NCBI GenBank assembly: GCA_900470445.1
Contig: UCAU01000019.1
Location: forward strand, 1 to 62,819
Length of the DNA: 62,819 bases
Direction: 5' to 3'
Source: Hyphomicrobiales bacterium
GTDB taxonomy: Bacteria > Pseudomonadota > Alphaproteobacteria > Rhizobiales > Devosiaceae
Shown here: positions 9,307 to 18,004 of the stretch, in pieces
How the letters are laid out: every line of letters starts with the position of its first letter
Position numbering within the stretch: the first letter of the stretch is position 1
Made by a program: the position numbers and the translations under genes
The notes under the pieces: model-generated
The model's database searches: none
What the model was told of the DNA's origin: nothing
Seen by the model: only the letters and a program-made list of their open reading frames with translations

Positions 9307-9921
9307 ATGCTTGAAGCGATGTTCTTTATCGCCATCACCGCCGAGGCGATGACCGCAGCGCTTGCCGCTGGGCGGCGCAAGATGGACTGGTTCGGCGTGT
9401 GCCTGTTGGCCTGCGTCACCGCATTGGGTGGCGGCACGGCGCGCGATATCCTGCTGGGGCATTATCCGCTCTATTGGGTGCACAATCCCTATGTGCTGCT
9501 GCTGGTGTGCGGGGCGGCTTTGCTGACCATTGCCATGGCGCGGGTCGTGGACCGCTTGCGGTGGCCCTTCCTGCTGCTCGATGCGCTGGGGCTGGTGGTG
9601 TTCACCATTGTAGGGTGCAACGTGGCCATCGAGATGGGCCAGCACCCGCTGATCGTCATCGTCGCGGGCATGGTCACCGGGATTGTCGGCGGCATTTTGC
9701 GCGATGTGCTGTGCAATGACGTGCCGTTGGTGTTTTCGAGCGAGCTCTATGCGACCGTGTCCATCGTCACCGGCGTGATCTATTATTTTGGGCTCAAGGC
9801 CAATTTGCAGCAGGACCTAGTGATGCTGGTGGCGATTGCCGTCGGATTTGCCTTGCGCGTCGTGGCGCTGATCCGGAAATGGGAAATGCCCAAATTCGTC
9901 TATGACAAGGATTTGCGATGA
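9307..9921 (+). CDS. TRIC-type / UPF0126 membrane channel protein
   Basis: A 204-residue inner-membrane protein with seven predicted helices and the duplicated glycine-rich UPF0126 pattern: TALGGGTARDILLGHYPLYWV in the first half and TGIVGGILRDVLCNDVPLVF in the second. Bacterial members of this family form trimeric cation (K+-selective) channels like eukaryotic TRIC. The ATG at 9307 follows an AGGAC site. The last codons overlap the start of the next gene by four bases (ATGA), so the two are translationally coupled. The physiological role in this organism is not clear from context. Confidence 0.85.
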   Translation: MLEAMFFIAITAEAMTAALAAGRRKMDWFGVCLLACVTALGGGTARDILLGHYPLYWVHNPYVLLLVCGAALLTIAMARVVDRLRWPFLLLDALGLVVFTIVGCNVAIEMGQHPLIVIVAGMVTGIVGGILRDVLCNDVPLVFSSELYATVSIVTGVIYYFGLKANLQQDLVMLVAIAVGFALRVVALIRKWEMPKFVYDKDLR

Positions 9922-10265
9922 TGCCGCAACGCATCGTCCTGTCGCGGCGGGCTGGGTTCGACCTGCAGGCGATCTCACACGCATTGAATGGACTGCCGGC
10001 CCAGTCCGTGGCGCGGCCGGGCCGGTGGGGCAATCCGTTCACTATTGACGATGTTGCCACGGAGCTGGGCGTTGATCGGGTCAAGGCACAGGCTGAAGCG
10101 ATAGCACGCTATGGACGCTGGATACGCGGAGAACTGGTGACAGAGCAGACGCCGCCAGCTCTTGCCGAGATCCGTGGCGCACTGGCGGGGCGGAACCTGG
10201 CCTGCTGGTGCAAGGCGGGAACGCCCTGCCACGCTGATACGCTAATCGCGCTGGCGAACGGCTGA
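9918..10265 (+). CDS. DUF4326 domain protein
   Basis: A 115-residue protein matching the DUF4326 pattern: RWGNPF near residue 36, a central helical part, and a C-terminal LACWCKAGTPCHADTLI segment with two conserved Cys and one His that could bind metal. No enzymatic role is established for the family. It overlaps the TRIC-type gene stop by four bases and is therefore expressed with it. The ATG at 9918 is immediately followed by a second ATG; either could initiate. No terminator is evident before the next gene 130 bases later. Confidence 0.75.
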   Translation: MMPQRIVLSRRAGFDLQAISHALNGLPAQSVARPGRWGNPFTIDDVATELGVDRVKAQAEAIARYGRWIRGELVTEQTPPALAEIRGALAGRNLACWCKAGTPCHADTLIALANG

Positions 10266-10394
10266 CAGGACTATTTTCGACGATTATTGCCGATTTTGTC
10301 CTAAATACTGCATCTGACCGCGGCATGATTTACCACTTGTCAAAGTGTTAAGATCACTGTCGGCCTTCGGCATCGGCCGGCTCGAGGCACTACC

Positions 10395-12263
10395 ATGGAT
10401 CCATTGGCTCTGTTCCAGCGAACGATGGCATGGTTCACGCCGCAGGAATTGCAGCGCGACCTGCATACGCGCAAACGCGTGCAGATGTTCGTCATGAGCC
10501 ACATGTTCGGGCCGATTATCGCCACGCCGATCCCGCTATTCCTGTGGTTCGCCGATCCGACGCCCATGCCGCATGTGCTGATCTTGGCGGCGTCGATCTA
10601 TGCCTTCTGGCCATTCCTGGCGCTGCTGAAGCTGTTTCCGCGCGCCTATACGCAATTGGCCATGCTGTCGGTGCTGAACCTGACCTTCTGTATCCTGTGG
10701 GGCACCTATAATTATGGCGGCACCAGCTCGCCCTTCCTCGTCTGGCTGGTGCTGACGCCACTGCTCGCCTTCATGTATCTGGGCGCGAGCTGGACGGCGC
10801 GCATCTTCGTGTTTGCGCAGTTCACGCTGGGGCTTGGCGCGCTTTATATCTTCTATCTGCTGGGGGATTTTCCCAGCCATATCCCGGTCGAGAACATGGT
10901 GGTGGCCGGCGTGCTGTCGGCGCTGGGCTGCAATATCTACGTGTTCATGATGGCGGCGTATTATTCGAGCGTGGTGGATAGCCAGTCCGAATTGATCCGC
11001 GAAGTCGAGCGCCACCAGGAAACGCTCAAGGCACTGACCCTGGCCAAGGACGAGGCCGAGCGGGCCAATGGCGCCAAATCGGAATTCCTCGCCAAGATGA
11101 GCCACGAGCTGCGCACCCCGCTCAATGCGGTGCTCGGCTATTCGGAAATCCTGCTCGAGGATGCCGAGCTTGACGGACGGGGCGAGCAGATTGCCGACCT
11201 GCAGAAGATCAGCGCGGCAGGCAAGCACCTGCTGGCCATGGTCAATGACATCCTCGATATTTCCAAGATCGAGGCCGGCAAGATGTCCCTGCATGTCGAG
11301 ACGGTCGATCTGGATCTGCTGATCAACGAGGTGGAATCCACCGCAAGGCCGCTGGCGATCAAGAATGCCAATAGTTTCGTGGTCGAGCGCCACGGCGAAT
11401 TGGGCACGATACGGTGCGACGCGACCAAGCTGCGGCAGGCGATTTTCAACCTGCTCTCCAATGCCGCCAAGTTCACCCATAATGGCAGCATCACGCTCTC
11501 CATCCTGCGCCGCCCCGAGGCTGGGCAGGAATGGATCGAGATCGCGGTGGCCGACACGGGGATCGGTATCTCGGCGCAGCAGCAGAAGGCGCTGTTCAAC
11601 AACTTTGCCCAGGCCAATCCCAAGATTGCCGCGGTCTATGGCGGTACGGGGTTGGGGCTGTCGCTGAGCCAGAATCTGTGCCGGCTGATGGGCGGGCAGA
11701 TCGATGTCGAAAGCGAGTTGGGCAAGGGCTCGTGCTTTACCATCCGCCTGCCGGCGCAAAGCGAGGAAGCGGCGCATGATCCGCTGGCCAATGTCCGCGG
11801 CGCCATCGTGCCGCTGCATGGCGAGCACGTGCAGGATTTCAACGATCGTATTTCGGGCGCTGGAAGCAGCGAGCGGCAGCGCCTGCTGATCATCGATGAC
11901 GATCGCAATTTCCTCGAAGTCGCCGAGCGCCTGTTCGCCAAGGAGGGTGTAACACCCATCTGCACCGATGCGCCGCAATCGGCACTGCAGATTGCCCGCA
12001 CGGTCAAGCCTGCGGCGATCTTCCTCGATATCCTGATGCCAGGCTTTGACGGTTGGGACGTGCTGGCGGCGCTCAAGGCCGATCCCATTACGCGCGATAT
12101 TCCGGTGCTGATGATCTCGATCCTGTCCGAGCGCAGCAAGGCGCTGGCGGCGGGGGCCGATGGCATTCTGCTCAAGCCGCTGGATGGCGACAAAGTCCGG
12201 ACGGCCATTGCCAGTCTCAAGGCGGCGCGTGGGGCGCGTCCGCCGCGGGCGGTCAACGAATAA
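10395..12263 (+). CDS. Membrane-bound hybrid sensor histidine kinase/response regulator
   Basis: A 622-residue hybrid kinase. The N-terminal 36-190 holds about six membrane helices with little periplasmic sequence, so it may sense the membrane itself. A coiled linker leads to HisKA with phosphoacceptor His237 (AKMSHELRTPLNAVLGYSE), then the HATPase domain with N box NLLSNAAKF, G1 ADTGIGIS and G2 GGTGLGLSL, and a C-terminal receiver with Asp545 (FLDILMPGFDG). The layout suggests a phosphorelay rather than direct output. A free-standing receiver follows 14 bases later and is the likely partner. The signal is unknown; a cell-cycle or development role like PleC/DivJ is possible but only a guess. 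Confidence 0.9.
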   Translation: MDPLALFQRTMAWFTPQELQRDLHTRKRVQMFVMSHMFGPIIATPIPLFLWFADPTPMPHVLILAASIYAFWPFLALLKLFPRAYTQLAMLSVLNLTFCILWGTYNYGGTSSPFLVWLVLTPLLAFMYLGASWTARIFVFAQFTLGLGALYIFYLLGDFPSHIPVENMVVAGVLSALGCNIYVFMMAAYYSSVVDSQSELIREVERHQETLKALTLAKDEAERANGAKSEFLAKMSHELRTPLNAVLGYSEILLEDAELDGRGEQIADLQKISAAGKHLLAMVNDILDISKIEAGKMSLHVETVDLDLLINEVESTARPLAIKNANSFVVERHGELGTIRCDATKLRQAIFNLLSNAAKFTHNGSITLSILRRPEAGQEWIEIAVADTGIGISAQQQKALFNNFAQANPKIAAVYGGTGLGLSLSQNLCRLMGGQIDVESELGKGSCFTIRLPAQSEEAAHDPLANVRGAIVPLHGEHVQDFNDRISGAGSSERQRLLIIDDDRNFLEVAERLFAKEGVTPICTDAPQSALQIARTVKPAAIFLDILMPGFDGWDVLAALKADPITRDIPVLMISILSERSKALAAGADGILLKPLDGDKVRTAIASLKAARGARPPRAVNE

Positions 12264-12277
12264 GCGGGAGAGCGCTG

Positions 12278-12673
12278 ATGGCACTGGTGCTGATCGTTGA
12301 GGACAATCCCATCAATCGCGACGTGCTGGGGCGGCGGCTGGAGCGGCGGGGCTATGCTATCCGCTTTGCCGAAGACGGCCCCAGCGGCATAGCCGCCGCG
12401 CTCGAATTGCTGCCCGATATAATCCTGATGGATATGGGCTTGGGAGAGATGGATGGCTGCGAAGCCACCCGGCGCATCCGCGCCAATCCTGAAACGGCGG
12501 CAGTGCCGATCATTGCACTGACGGCAAGTGCGTTCGAAACCGATCGTGTCAAGGCGCTCGCCGCCGGCTGCATCGATTTCGATACCAAGCCGGTGGACCT
12601 GCCGCGTCTATTGAGCAAGATGCAGGCCGTGCTGGGACCGAAAACCCCAGCAGCGGCGTTTGTCGAGGGATAG
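12278..12673 (+). CDS. Single-domain response regulator (DivK/CheY-like)
   Basis: A 131-residue stand-alone receiver with all key residues: acidic pocket Glu8-Asp9, phosphoacceptor Asp52 in DIILMDMGLGEMDG, Thr82 and Lys104. The sequence LIVEDNPINRDVLGRRLERRGY is typical of receivers paired with hybrid kinases, as in DivK-like proteins. It has no output domain, so it would act by protein-protein contact or as a phosphorelay intermediate. GGGAG lies seven bases before the ATG, and the gene follows the hybrid kinase by 14 bases, so they form a two-gene unit. Confidence 0.9.
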   Translation: MALVLIVEDNPINRDVLGRRLERRGYAIRFAEDGPSGIAAALELLPDIILMDMGLGEMDGCEATRRIRANPETAAVPIIALTASAFETDRVKALAAGCIDFDTKPVDLPRLLSKMQAVLGPKTPAAAFVEG

Positions 12674-12709
12674 GCAGGCCGGTCTGAGCCTCGTGGCTCT
12701 CCCCTTAAT

Positions 12710-12730
12710 CCCTCCCCACAAAGGGGAGGG
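12710..12730. repeat. GC-rich palindromic repeat, copy 2
   Basis: An 8-base perfect inverted repeat (CCCTCCCC / GGGGAGGG) with a five-base centre, lying between the convergent response regulator and PLP enzyme genes, where it could end transcription from either side. It belongs to the family at 17163, 39465 and 40671. Confidence 0.75.
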
Positions 12731-12759
12731 ACATCGATCGGGGCTCGCGTTGGAACCGG

Positions 12760-14124
12760 CTATTCTGCGGGAATGCTGCTGGCTTCTTCCATCCGCTCGC
12801 TGACGCGGTGCGGGGCTTCGTGGGCCAGACGGTATTCCAGATCCGCGTCATGCATGGCCTGGGCCAGGATTTCCACGACCTGGTCGATGTCGTCATGGGT
12901 ATGGGCAGCCATGACCTGGAAGCGGAAGCGGGCACCGCCCTGCGGCACGGCCGGATATTCGACGAGGTTGGCAATGCCGCCCATGGCCATAAGATGGCGC
13001 GAGGCAAAGCGGCCCACGCTCTCCAGACCCAGGCTAACCGGCACGATAGGCGAAGGATTGCCCAGCACTTCGAGACCGGCCGCCGTCATTTCCTGGCGCA
13101 GATAGAGGATGTTATCCATCAGCTTGCGGCGCAGGGCGCGGCCTTCGCCGGAGGTCACGATATTGAGCGCGGCCAGGATGGTGGCCGCCTGTACCGGCGA
13201 GAGAGCGTTGGAGAAGGTGTGGGTGGCGCTGTAATATTTGAGATATTCGGCGGTCGCCTTGTCGCGAACGGCAATGAAGCCACCATTGGAGCCGAAGGTC
13301 TTGGAGAAGCTGCCGATGATGATGTCGGCGGCGTCGAGCATGTTCTGCAGGCCCAGATGGCCCAGCCCGTCTTCGCCCATCGAACCCATGTCATGGGCGC
13401 AATCGACCAACAGGGTGGCATCGTATTTGTCGCAGAGCGCGCGCATGGCGCCTAGATCCGGCGTGTCGGAGTGCATGGAGAACAGGCTCTCCGTCACCAC
13501 CATGATGCCGTTTTTGGTGTCGGTGGCGCGGATGCGGGAGAGCTTGCGCTCCAGCGCCTGCAGATTGAGGTGGCCGTGATGGTGCACGTTCTGCGTCGCG
13601 GCCTTGGCGCCTTCCTGCAGGCACGAATGGGCCAGGATATCCATGACCACATGGTCATTGGCGCGCACAAAACCCTGCACCGAGCCGTAACCGGCGGCCC
13701 AGCCGGTGGGATAGAGCACGATTTCGCGGCCGCCGATGAAATCGGACAGAGCGCGCTCCAGGCGGAGCGAATTGGTGGTGTTCCCCAACAGCGCCGCGGA
13801 ACCGGCGCTATGGACGCCATATTCGCCGATGGCCTCGATGGCCGCCTGCTTTACGGCCGGGTGAGAGGAGAGGCTGAGATAATCCTGGCTGGCGAAATTG
13901 ATGCCCGAGAATTTCTGCCCGATATCGCTGCGGGCTTCGCAGCGAGCCTTGGGGGCAGTGGAGGTCGAGCGGGCATAGGGCCACAATTCATGCTGGCGGC
14001 GCAGGTTCTGCCACTCGTAAAAACCGGCTACGCGGCTGATAAGGCCGGGTCCGGCGGGGGCACGAAAATCTCGCAGGCTGCCCTTCAAAGCGGCCTCTGG
14101 CGCGGATTTATACTTACTCTCCAT
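12760..14124 (-). CDS. Alpha-oxoamine synthase-like PLP enzyme
   Basis: A 454-residue fold-type I PLP enzyme of the alpha-oxoamine synthase group (relatives: 2-amino-3-ketobutyrate CoA ligase, 8-amino-7-oxononanoate synthase, serine palmitoyltransferase). The PLP lysine is Lys275 in GSFSKTFG, preceded by LLVDCAHDMG with the cofactor-binding Asp and His. NFASQDYLSLSSHP and SAGSAALLGNT are also typical. About 60 N-terminal residues precede the catalytic fold, longer than in BioF or Kbl and closer to serine palmitoyltransferase-like members. It stands alone, with AGGAGA before the ATG and a long AT-rich region upstream. Which acyl-CoA and amino acid it joins cannot be told; a role in sphingolipid-like or other acyl-amine synthesis is possible. 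Confidence 0.8.
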   Translation of the reverse strand: MESKYKSAPEAALKGSLRDFRAPAGPGLISRVAGFYEWQNLRRQHELWPYARSTSTAPKARCEARSDIGQKFSGINFASQDYLSLSSHPAVKQAAIEAIGEYGVHSAGSAALLGNTTNSLRLERALSDFIGGREIVLYPTGWAAGYGSVQGFVRANDHVVMDILAHSCLQEGAKAATQNVHHHGHLNLQALERKLSRIRATDTKNGIMVVTESLFSMHSDTPDLGAMRALCDKYDATLLVDCAHDMGSMGEDGLGHLGLQNMLDAADIIIGSFSKTFGSNGGFIAVRDKATAEYLKYYSATHTFSNALSPVQAATILAALNIVTSGEGRALRRKLMDNILYLRQEMTAAGLEVLGNPSPIVPVSLGLESVGRFASRHLMAMGGIANLVEYPAVPQGGARFRFQVMAAHTHDDIDQVVEILAQAMHDADLEYRLAHEAPHRVSERMEEASSIPAE

Positions 14125-14406
14125 GACGCTCTCCTAATCTGACTTACAGGCCTTACTCTGGCGAAACTACGGAGGGCGCTTGAAAAACCTCCGCCACCAC
14201 CTCTGGTCGAGTGCAGCGCAGCTTTTTAACAATTCTTTAACCTTTGTTTAAAATGCAATGTTTTGTTAACTTTGCATAGAGCCTGTCAGAGAGATTTTTA
14301 GTAAGGTTAACGCGCGCCAAAGCGCCCGCTCACTTGCGTTCTGCAAATGGCGGGGTCGGTTCTTCGCTATTTCGTGAACGGGCCGAAACCGTCTGTTTGG
14401 CGGGTG
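14125..14406. other. AT-rich intergenic region upstream of PLP enzyme
   Basis: No gene is seen in these 282 bases. The part 14222-14325 is far more AT-rich than the rest of the window, with several TTAA and GTTAAC motifs and T-runs, and probably contains the promoter of the leftward PLP-enzyme gene. The right-hand end lies downstream of the deacylase gene stop. Confidence 0.5.
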
Positions 14407-15546
14407 CTAGTCTTCGAGGAGATAGCCGCCGGCCCGGGTGGGCAGTATTTCGCTGCCGACGATCTTGGCGATTGCAGCGCCACGGGCGACATATTTGGCG
14501 CTGGCACGCGACAGCACGAAGCCATCGGTGCCGGCCAGGATGGGGCGGCGGGCGAGGAAGGCCTGCGGGCCCTCCATGGCGATCAAATCGGCGATAGGCT
14601 GGCCCTTCGTGACGCGGTCGCCCAGTGCGACGTGATAGGCGAGCAGGCCCGGTGCGTCGGTGCGCAGCACTTCGGTGGCTTCGAACGGCGTGGGCAGAGG
14701 CGCTGAGGGGGGCGTCTCGACATCGGCCGCGATGAGGCCACGGCTGGCGAAGAAGCCGAACAAGCCCTCGGCATCGACCTTGCCCAGCGCATCGAAACTG
14801 TCGGCGCGGCCGCGATATTCGAGCGTTGCGGTTTCAGCGCCATCGGGAATGGGAAAACCGGGATTGGCGAGGCGCGCCTTGCGATAGAGCGAGGGTAGCA
14901 CTTCGTCGAACGAGCCACCGCCGCTGTCTTCGGCCGTTAGGGTGGTGGCGACGCCCATCCAATCAGCGAGGTCCTGCAGGCCGGGCATCAGCTCGGGCGA
15001 GGTGAAGATGTGCATCAGGCTATCGTCGTCGCAATGCAGATCGAGCACGATATCGGCGTCATGGGCGGATTTGAGCACGAAGAGGCGCAATTGCTGGGCG
15101 GCCGAGCCCGGCGTCTGCGATGCGATCCAGGCGCCGACGGCGGCGCGGATGGTGGCGATATTGGCCTTGGGATCAGTGCCGAGCTTACCCGCGATGGCGT
15201 CGGCAATCAGTGGATAGAGGTCGGGCCAGCGGCGGTTGTAATTGACGCCGGTTTCGATGTCGTAGCGGCCGATATGGTGGCGCAGCGAACGATTGGCGAG
15301 GCCCAGCGGATTGACCGAGGGGAAGATGACGAAGCGCGCCTTGAGCTGGTCCGCCGCGTCGGCCTCGGCCAGCATGGGCAGCAGATGATGCAGCGCCATG
15401 GTGCCGGGTTGCTCGTCGGCATGGAGCGCGGCTTGAAGATGCACCTTGGTTTCAGCAGTTTGCGGGCCAGCCGTGTACCAATAAAGCTTGGTGGAGGTGC
15501 CAGGGGTGTCGCCGGCAAAGGCCGTCTCGTGCAGTTGCAAAGTCAT
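14407..15546 (-). CDS. Succinylglutamate desuccinylase/aspartoacylase family zinc deacylase
   Basis: A 379-residue M14-like metallo-hydrolase that removes acyl groups from amino-acid derivatives. Zinc ligands are visible as His42 and Glu45 (HADE) and His171 (DLHCDDDS), with the substrate motif VNYNRRWPDL (Asn102-Arg106). The C-terminal third (from about 300) looks like a lipoyl/biotinyl-type beta sandwich (GDRVTKGQPIADL), common in this subfamily. It is the last gene of an operon, four bases after the second permease gene. The context suggests it deacylates the compound imported by that ABC system, for example an N-acyl amino acid or opine-like molecule; the exact substrate is unknown. Confidence 0.85.
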   Translation of the reverse strand: MTLQLHETAFAGDTPGTSTKLYWYTAGPQTAETKVHLQAALHADEQPGTMALHHLLPMLAEADAADQLKARFVIFPSVNPLGLANRSLRHHIGRYDIETGVNYNRRWPDLYPLIADAIAGKLGTDPKANIATIRAAVGAWIASQTPGSAAQQLRLFVLKSAHDADIVLDLHCDDDSLMHIFTSPELMPGLQDLADWMGVATTLTAEDSGGGSFDEVLPSLYRKARLANPGFPIPDGAETATLEYRGRADSFDALGKVDAEGLFGFFASRGLIAADVETPPSAPLPTPFEATEVLRTDAPGLLAYHVALGDRVTKGQPIADLIAMEGPQAFLARRPILAGTDGFVLSRASAKYVARGAAIAKIVGSEILPTRAGGYLLED

Positions 15547-15550
15547 GAGC

Positions 15551-16285
15551 TCAGCGGATCCATTTTGGCTGGAAGCGCATGCGCGGCGGTGCCGGCATGT
15601 GTCGCATCAACCTCTGGTAGACCAGCCCGAACAGGAAGAAAACCACTAGCGAGACGGCAAGGAAATAGAGGGCGGCAACCGAAAAATGCAGGAACGCATT
15701 ATAGTCGCGCTCGAACAATTCCTTGGCGGTGATCATCAGGTCTTTTTGTAGGCCGATGACCGGCAAGGCAAAATAGACGATGGCCGTGGCGTGGAACAGG
15801 AAAACCACCTCATTGGTATAGGCGGGCCAGGCCAGCCGGATGAGATTGGGCCAGATTACCTGGCGGAATTGCTGGGCGCGGGACATGCCATAGGCACGGG
15901 CGGCCTCAACCTCGCCGCGGGGCACGGCACGCAAGGCGCCATGGAAGATTTCGGCAGTATAGGCGGCGGTGTTCAACGTCAGCACCAGCGGGCCGATAAA
16001 CAACGGATGCAGCACGAACCAGGACACGCCCCAGGGCTTCCACAGGCTGACATTGAACGAGAGCGCCAGCGAATAAAACATGAAGAACTGGATGAAGAGC
16101 GGGGAGCCGCGAAAGGCATAGACAAAGGCGCGGCTGGGGCGCGACAGCCATGGATTGGATGATGCCTTGCCCAGCGCCAGTCCGATGGCCAGCACGAAGC
16201 CGATGGGGATCGAGGCGGCGGCAAAGTAGATGTTGAACAACACGGCGGGGGCGAACAGGGCCAGTTCCTGGAAAAAGCGTTCCAT
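15551..16285 (-). CDS. Polar amino-acid ABC transporter permease (HisM type)
   Basis: Inner-membrane permease of 244 residues with about five helices and the EAA loop GALRAVPRGEVEAARAYGMS that contacts the ATPase. RGSPLFIQFFMFYSLAL is typical of the His/Glu/Arg/octopine (HisMQ) permease family. The ATG at 16285 overlaps the upstream permease stop by one base (TGATG), so translation is coupled; a longer frame to 16408 lies inside the neighbour and is not used. It forms the heterodimeric channel with the HisQ-type partner. Confidence 0.9.
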   Translation of the reverse strand: MERFFQELALFAPAVLFNIYFAAASIPIGFVLAIGLALGKASSNPWLSRPSRAFVYAFRGSPLFIQFFMFYSLALSFNVSLWKPWGVSWFVLHPLFIGPLVLTLNTAAYTAEIFHGALRAVPRGEVEAARAYGMSRAQQFRQVIWPNLIRLAWPAYTNEVVFLFHATAIVYFALPVIGLQKDLMITAKELFERDYNAFLHFSVAALYFLAVSLVVFFLFGLVYQRLMRHMPAPPRMRFQPKWIR

Positions 16286-17094
16286 CACTGCGCCTCGCTC
16301 AAGATACCGCGCCCGGCGCGGCGCATGATGGCATTGAAGGCTTTTTCGGAGATCAGGGTCACCAGGATATAGAAGACGAAGAGCACGAGATAATAGCGCC
16401 AGCGCCAATCCTCATGCACCAGCCCCACTGTGGGCAGAAAGTTGGGCGCGCCGAGCCGGTCGGCCCACAGCACGATATCGGCGATCTGCAGCAGCGAAAG
16501 CAGGGACGTCGCCTTGACGATCAGCATCCACACATTGGACAGGCCCGGCAGGGCATAGACCCACATCTGCCTGATATGGACCCGCCACAACACTTGGGCG
16601 GCCGACATGCCATAGGCGCGGGCGGCCTCGAGCTGGCCATGCGGCACCGAGCGCAGCGCGCCGTGAATGACATTGGTGGCGAAGGCGCCATAGACCAGGC
16701 CCAGCGAGACGGAGGCCAGGATGAGATATTCGGGCGTGCCGAGGAACCAATTGGCTTCCTTACAGGGTGGCCAGGCGGCGGTCTGGGCGGCAATAGCCTC
16801 GGGTGAGCAGACCTGGGTGGCGACGACCCATTCGACGGCCTGCTCGAAGGCGAGCGGGAAGAACAGGAAGAACAGCACGTCGGGCACGCCGCGCACGATG
16901 GATGAATAGATGGTGCCGATCAGCCGCAGCGGAAAGAAGCGCGAATTCTTGAGCGTGGCGCCGATCAGGCCGAACACCACGGCGAGCGTGCCGCCGGCGA
17001 GAGCGGCAAAAATGGTGAACTGGAAGCTCGCATACCAGGTGAGATGCTTGCCATTGGTCAGGTAGGAGAACCAGTAGGCGATGTCGTCGGTCAT
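16285..17094 (-). CDS. Polar amino-acid ABC transporter permease (HisQ type)
   Basis: A 269-residue inner-membrane permease with about five helices. The EAA loop reads GALRSVPHGQLEAARAYGMS, and RGVPDVLFFLFFP matches the HisQ/ArtQ group. An insertion of roughly 35 residues with two Cys (VATQVCSPEAIAAQTAAWPPC) lies between the first helices and is probably periplasmic; the two cysteines might form a disulfide. It is preceded by a palindromic hairpin in the gap after the binding-protein gene, which may lower its expression relative to the binding protein. Confidence 0.9.
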   Translation of the reverse strand: MTDDIAYWFSYLTNGKHLTWYASFQFTIFAALAGGTLAVVFGLIGATLKNSRFFPLRLIGTIYSSIVRGVPDVLFFLFFPLAFEQAVEWVVATQVCSPEAIAAQTAAWPPCKEANWFLGTPEYLILASVSLGLVYGAFATNVIHGALRSVPHGQLEAARAYGMSAAQVLWRVHIRQMWVYALPGLSNVWMLIVKATSLLSLLQIADIVLWADRLGAPNFLPTVGLVHEDWRWRYYLVLFVFYILVTLISEKAFNAIMRRAGRGILSEAQ

Positions 17095-17162
17095 GGAGTG
17101 GCCGCTTGGATCGGATCAGGAATTGAATTTGGCATGCGGTTGATCACGATCTCGAAATTGGT

Positions 17163-17189
17163 TTTCCCTCCCCGTGACGGGGAGGGAAA
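17163..17189. repeat. Palindromic hairpin between binding protein and permease genes (repeat family copy 3)
   Basis: Perfect 13-base arms (17163-17175 and 17177-17189) around one central base, with the same CCCTCCCC core as the other dispersed palindromes. It lies 19 bases after the stop of the binding-protein gene in mRNA order. Such a stem can stop 3' exonucleases and stabilise the upstream message. Confidence 0.85.
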
Positions 17190-17208
17190 GATGGAAGGGT
17201 AGCCCGGC

Positions 17209-17961
17209 TTATTCGGCGAAATAGGGTCCGCGGCCTTCGAACCATTTGGCGATCAGGGTGTCGAGCGTGCCATCGGCCTTGAGGGCGGTGATGGCGGTGT
17301 CGAACTTGCCCTTAAGTTCGGCTTCGTCCTTGCGCACACCGGCGCCCACGCCGTCACCAATCAGGATGTCCTCGCCAACGAATTCGAGCGTGCCGCCCGA
17401 GGCGGTGACGACGGGTTCGAGATAGGCGGCGTCAGCCAGGATGGTGTCGAGATTGCCGGCGGCAAGGTCGGCCATGGCCTGGTCGGCCGTGCCGAAGGAC
17501 ACGACGGTATTATTACCAGCCAGGTTTTCCTGGGCATAGGCGGCCTGGATGGTGCCGCCCTGCACGCCGACGCGCTTGCCCTCAAGGGCGGACGGATCGA
17601 TGGCTTCGCCAGTTGTGGCGACGAATTTGGACGGATCGGGCGGGAAATAGTTCTGGGTGAAATCGATGGTTTCCAGCCGCTCGTCGGTGATCGACATGCC
17701 GGCCATGATCACATCGTAGTTGCCCGCGAGCAGGTTGGGGATGATGGAATCCCAGTCATTGATAATGAATTCGCAGGTGAGGGCGGCCTTCTCGCAAATG
17801 GCATTACCCAGTTCGATTTCAAAGCCAGCTGGCTTGCCGGCATCGTCGAGGAAGTTCCACGGGGCATAGGCGCCCTCGGTGGCGATGCGGACCATTTCCT
17901 GGGCCTGGCTCACCGAGGTCAGCGACAGGATTGCCGCGGCGGCAAGGATAATCTTCTTCAT
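17209..17961 (-). CDS. Polar amino-acid ABC transporter substrate-binding protein
   Basis: Periplasmic binding protein of the SBP_bac_3 family, 250 residues. A signal peptide (MKKIILAAAAILSLTSVSQA) is followed by the family start VRIATEGAYAPWNF, the hinge GKPAGFEIELGNAICEK and the ligand-site segment DVIMAGMSITDERLETIDFT. Members bind arginine, lysine, ornithine, histidine or opines such as octopine. The ATG at 17961 has GGAGAG before it, and the longer frame to 18024 lacks a signal. Four mature Cys appear, two as CEKAALTCE. It is the second gene of the operon, after the ATPase. Confidence 0.92.
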   Translation of the reverse strand: MKKIILAAAAILSLTSVSQAQEMVRIATEGAYAPWNFLDDAGKPAGFEIELGNAICEKAALTCEFIINDWDSIIPNLLAGNYDVIMAGMSITDERLETIDFTQNYFPPDPSKFVATTGEAIDPSALEGKRVGVQGGTIQAAYAQENLAGNNTVVSFGTADQAMADLAAGNLDTILADAAYLEPVVTASGGTLEFVGEDILIGDGVGAGVRKDEAELKGKFDTAITALKADGTLDTLIAKWFEGRGPYFAE

Positions 17962-18004
17962 CTTCACGTCTCTCCGTTGAATATTGTTATGGCGCCGCAA
18001 TGGC

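Noticed and set aside
17163..17189. Full terminator ending the amino-acid operon after the binding-protein gene
   Set aside because: No T-run follows in the leftward direction and the permease genes have no evident promoter, so a processing hairpin is likelier.
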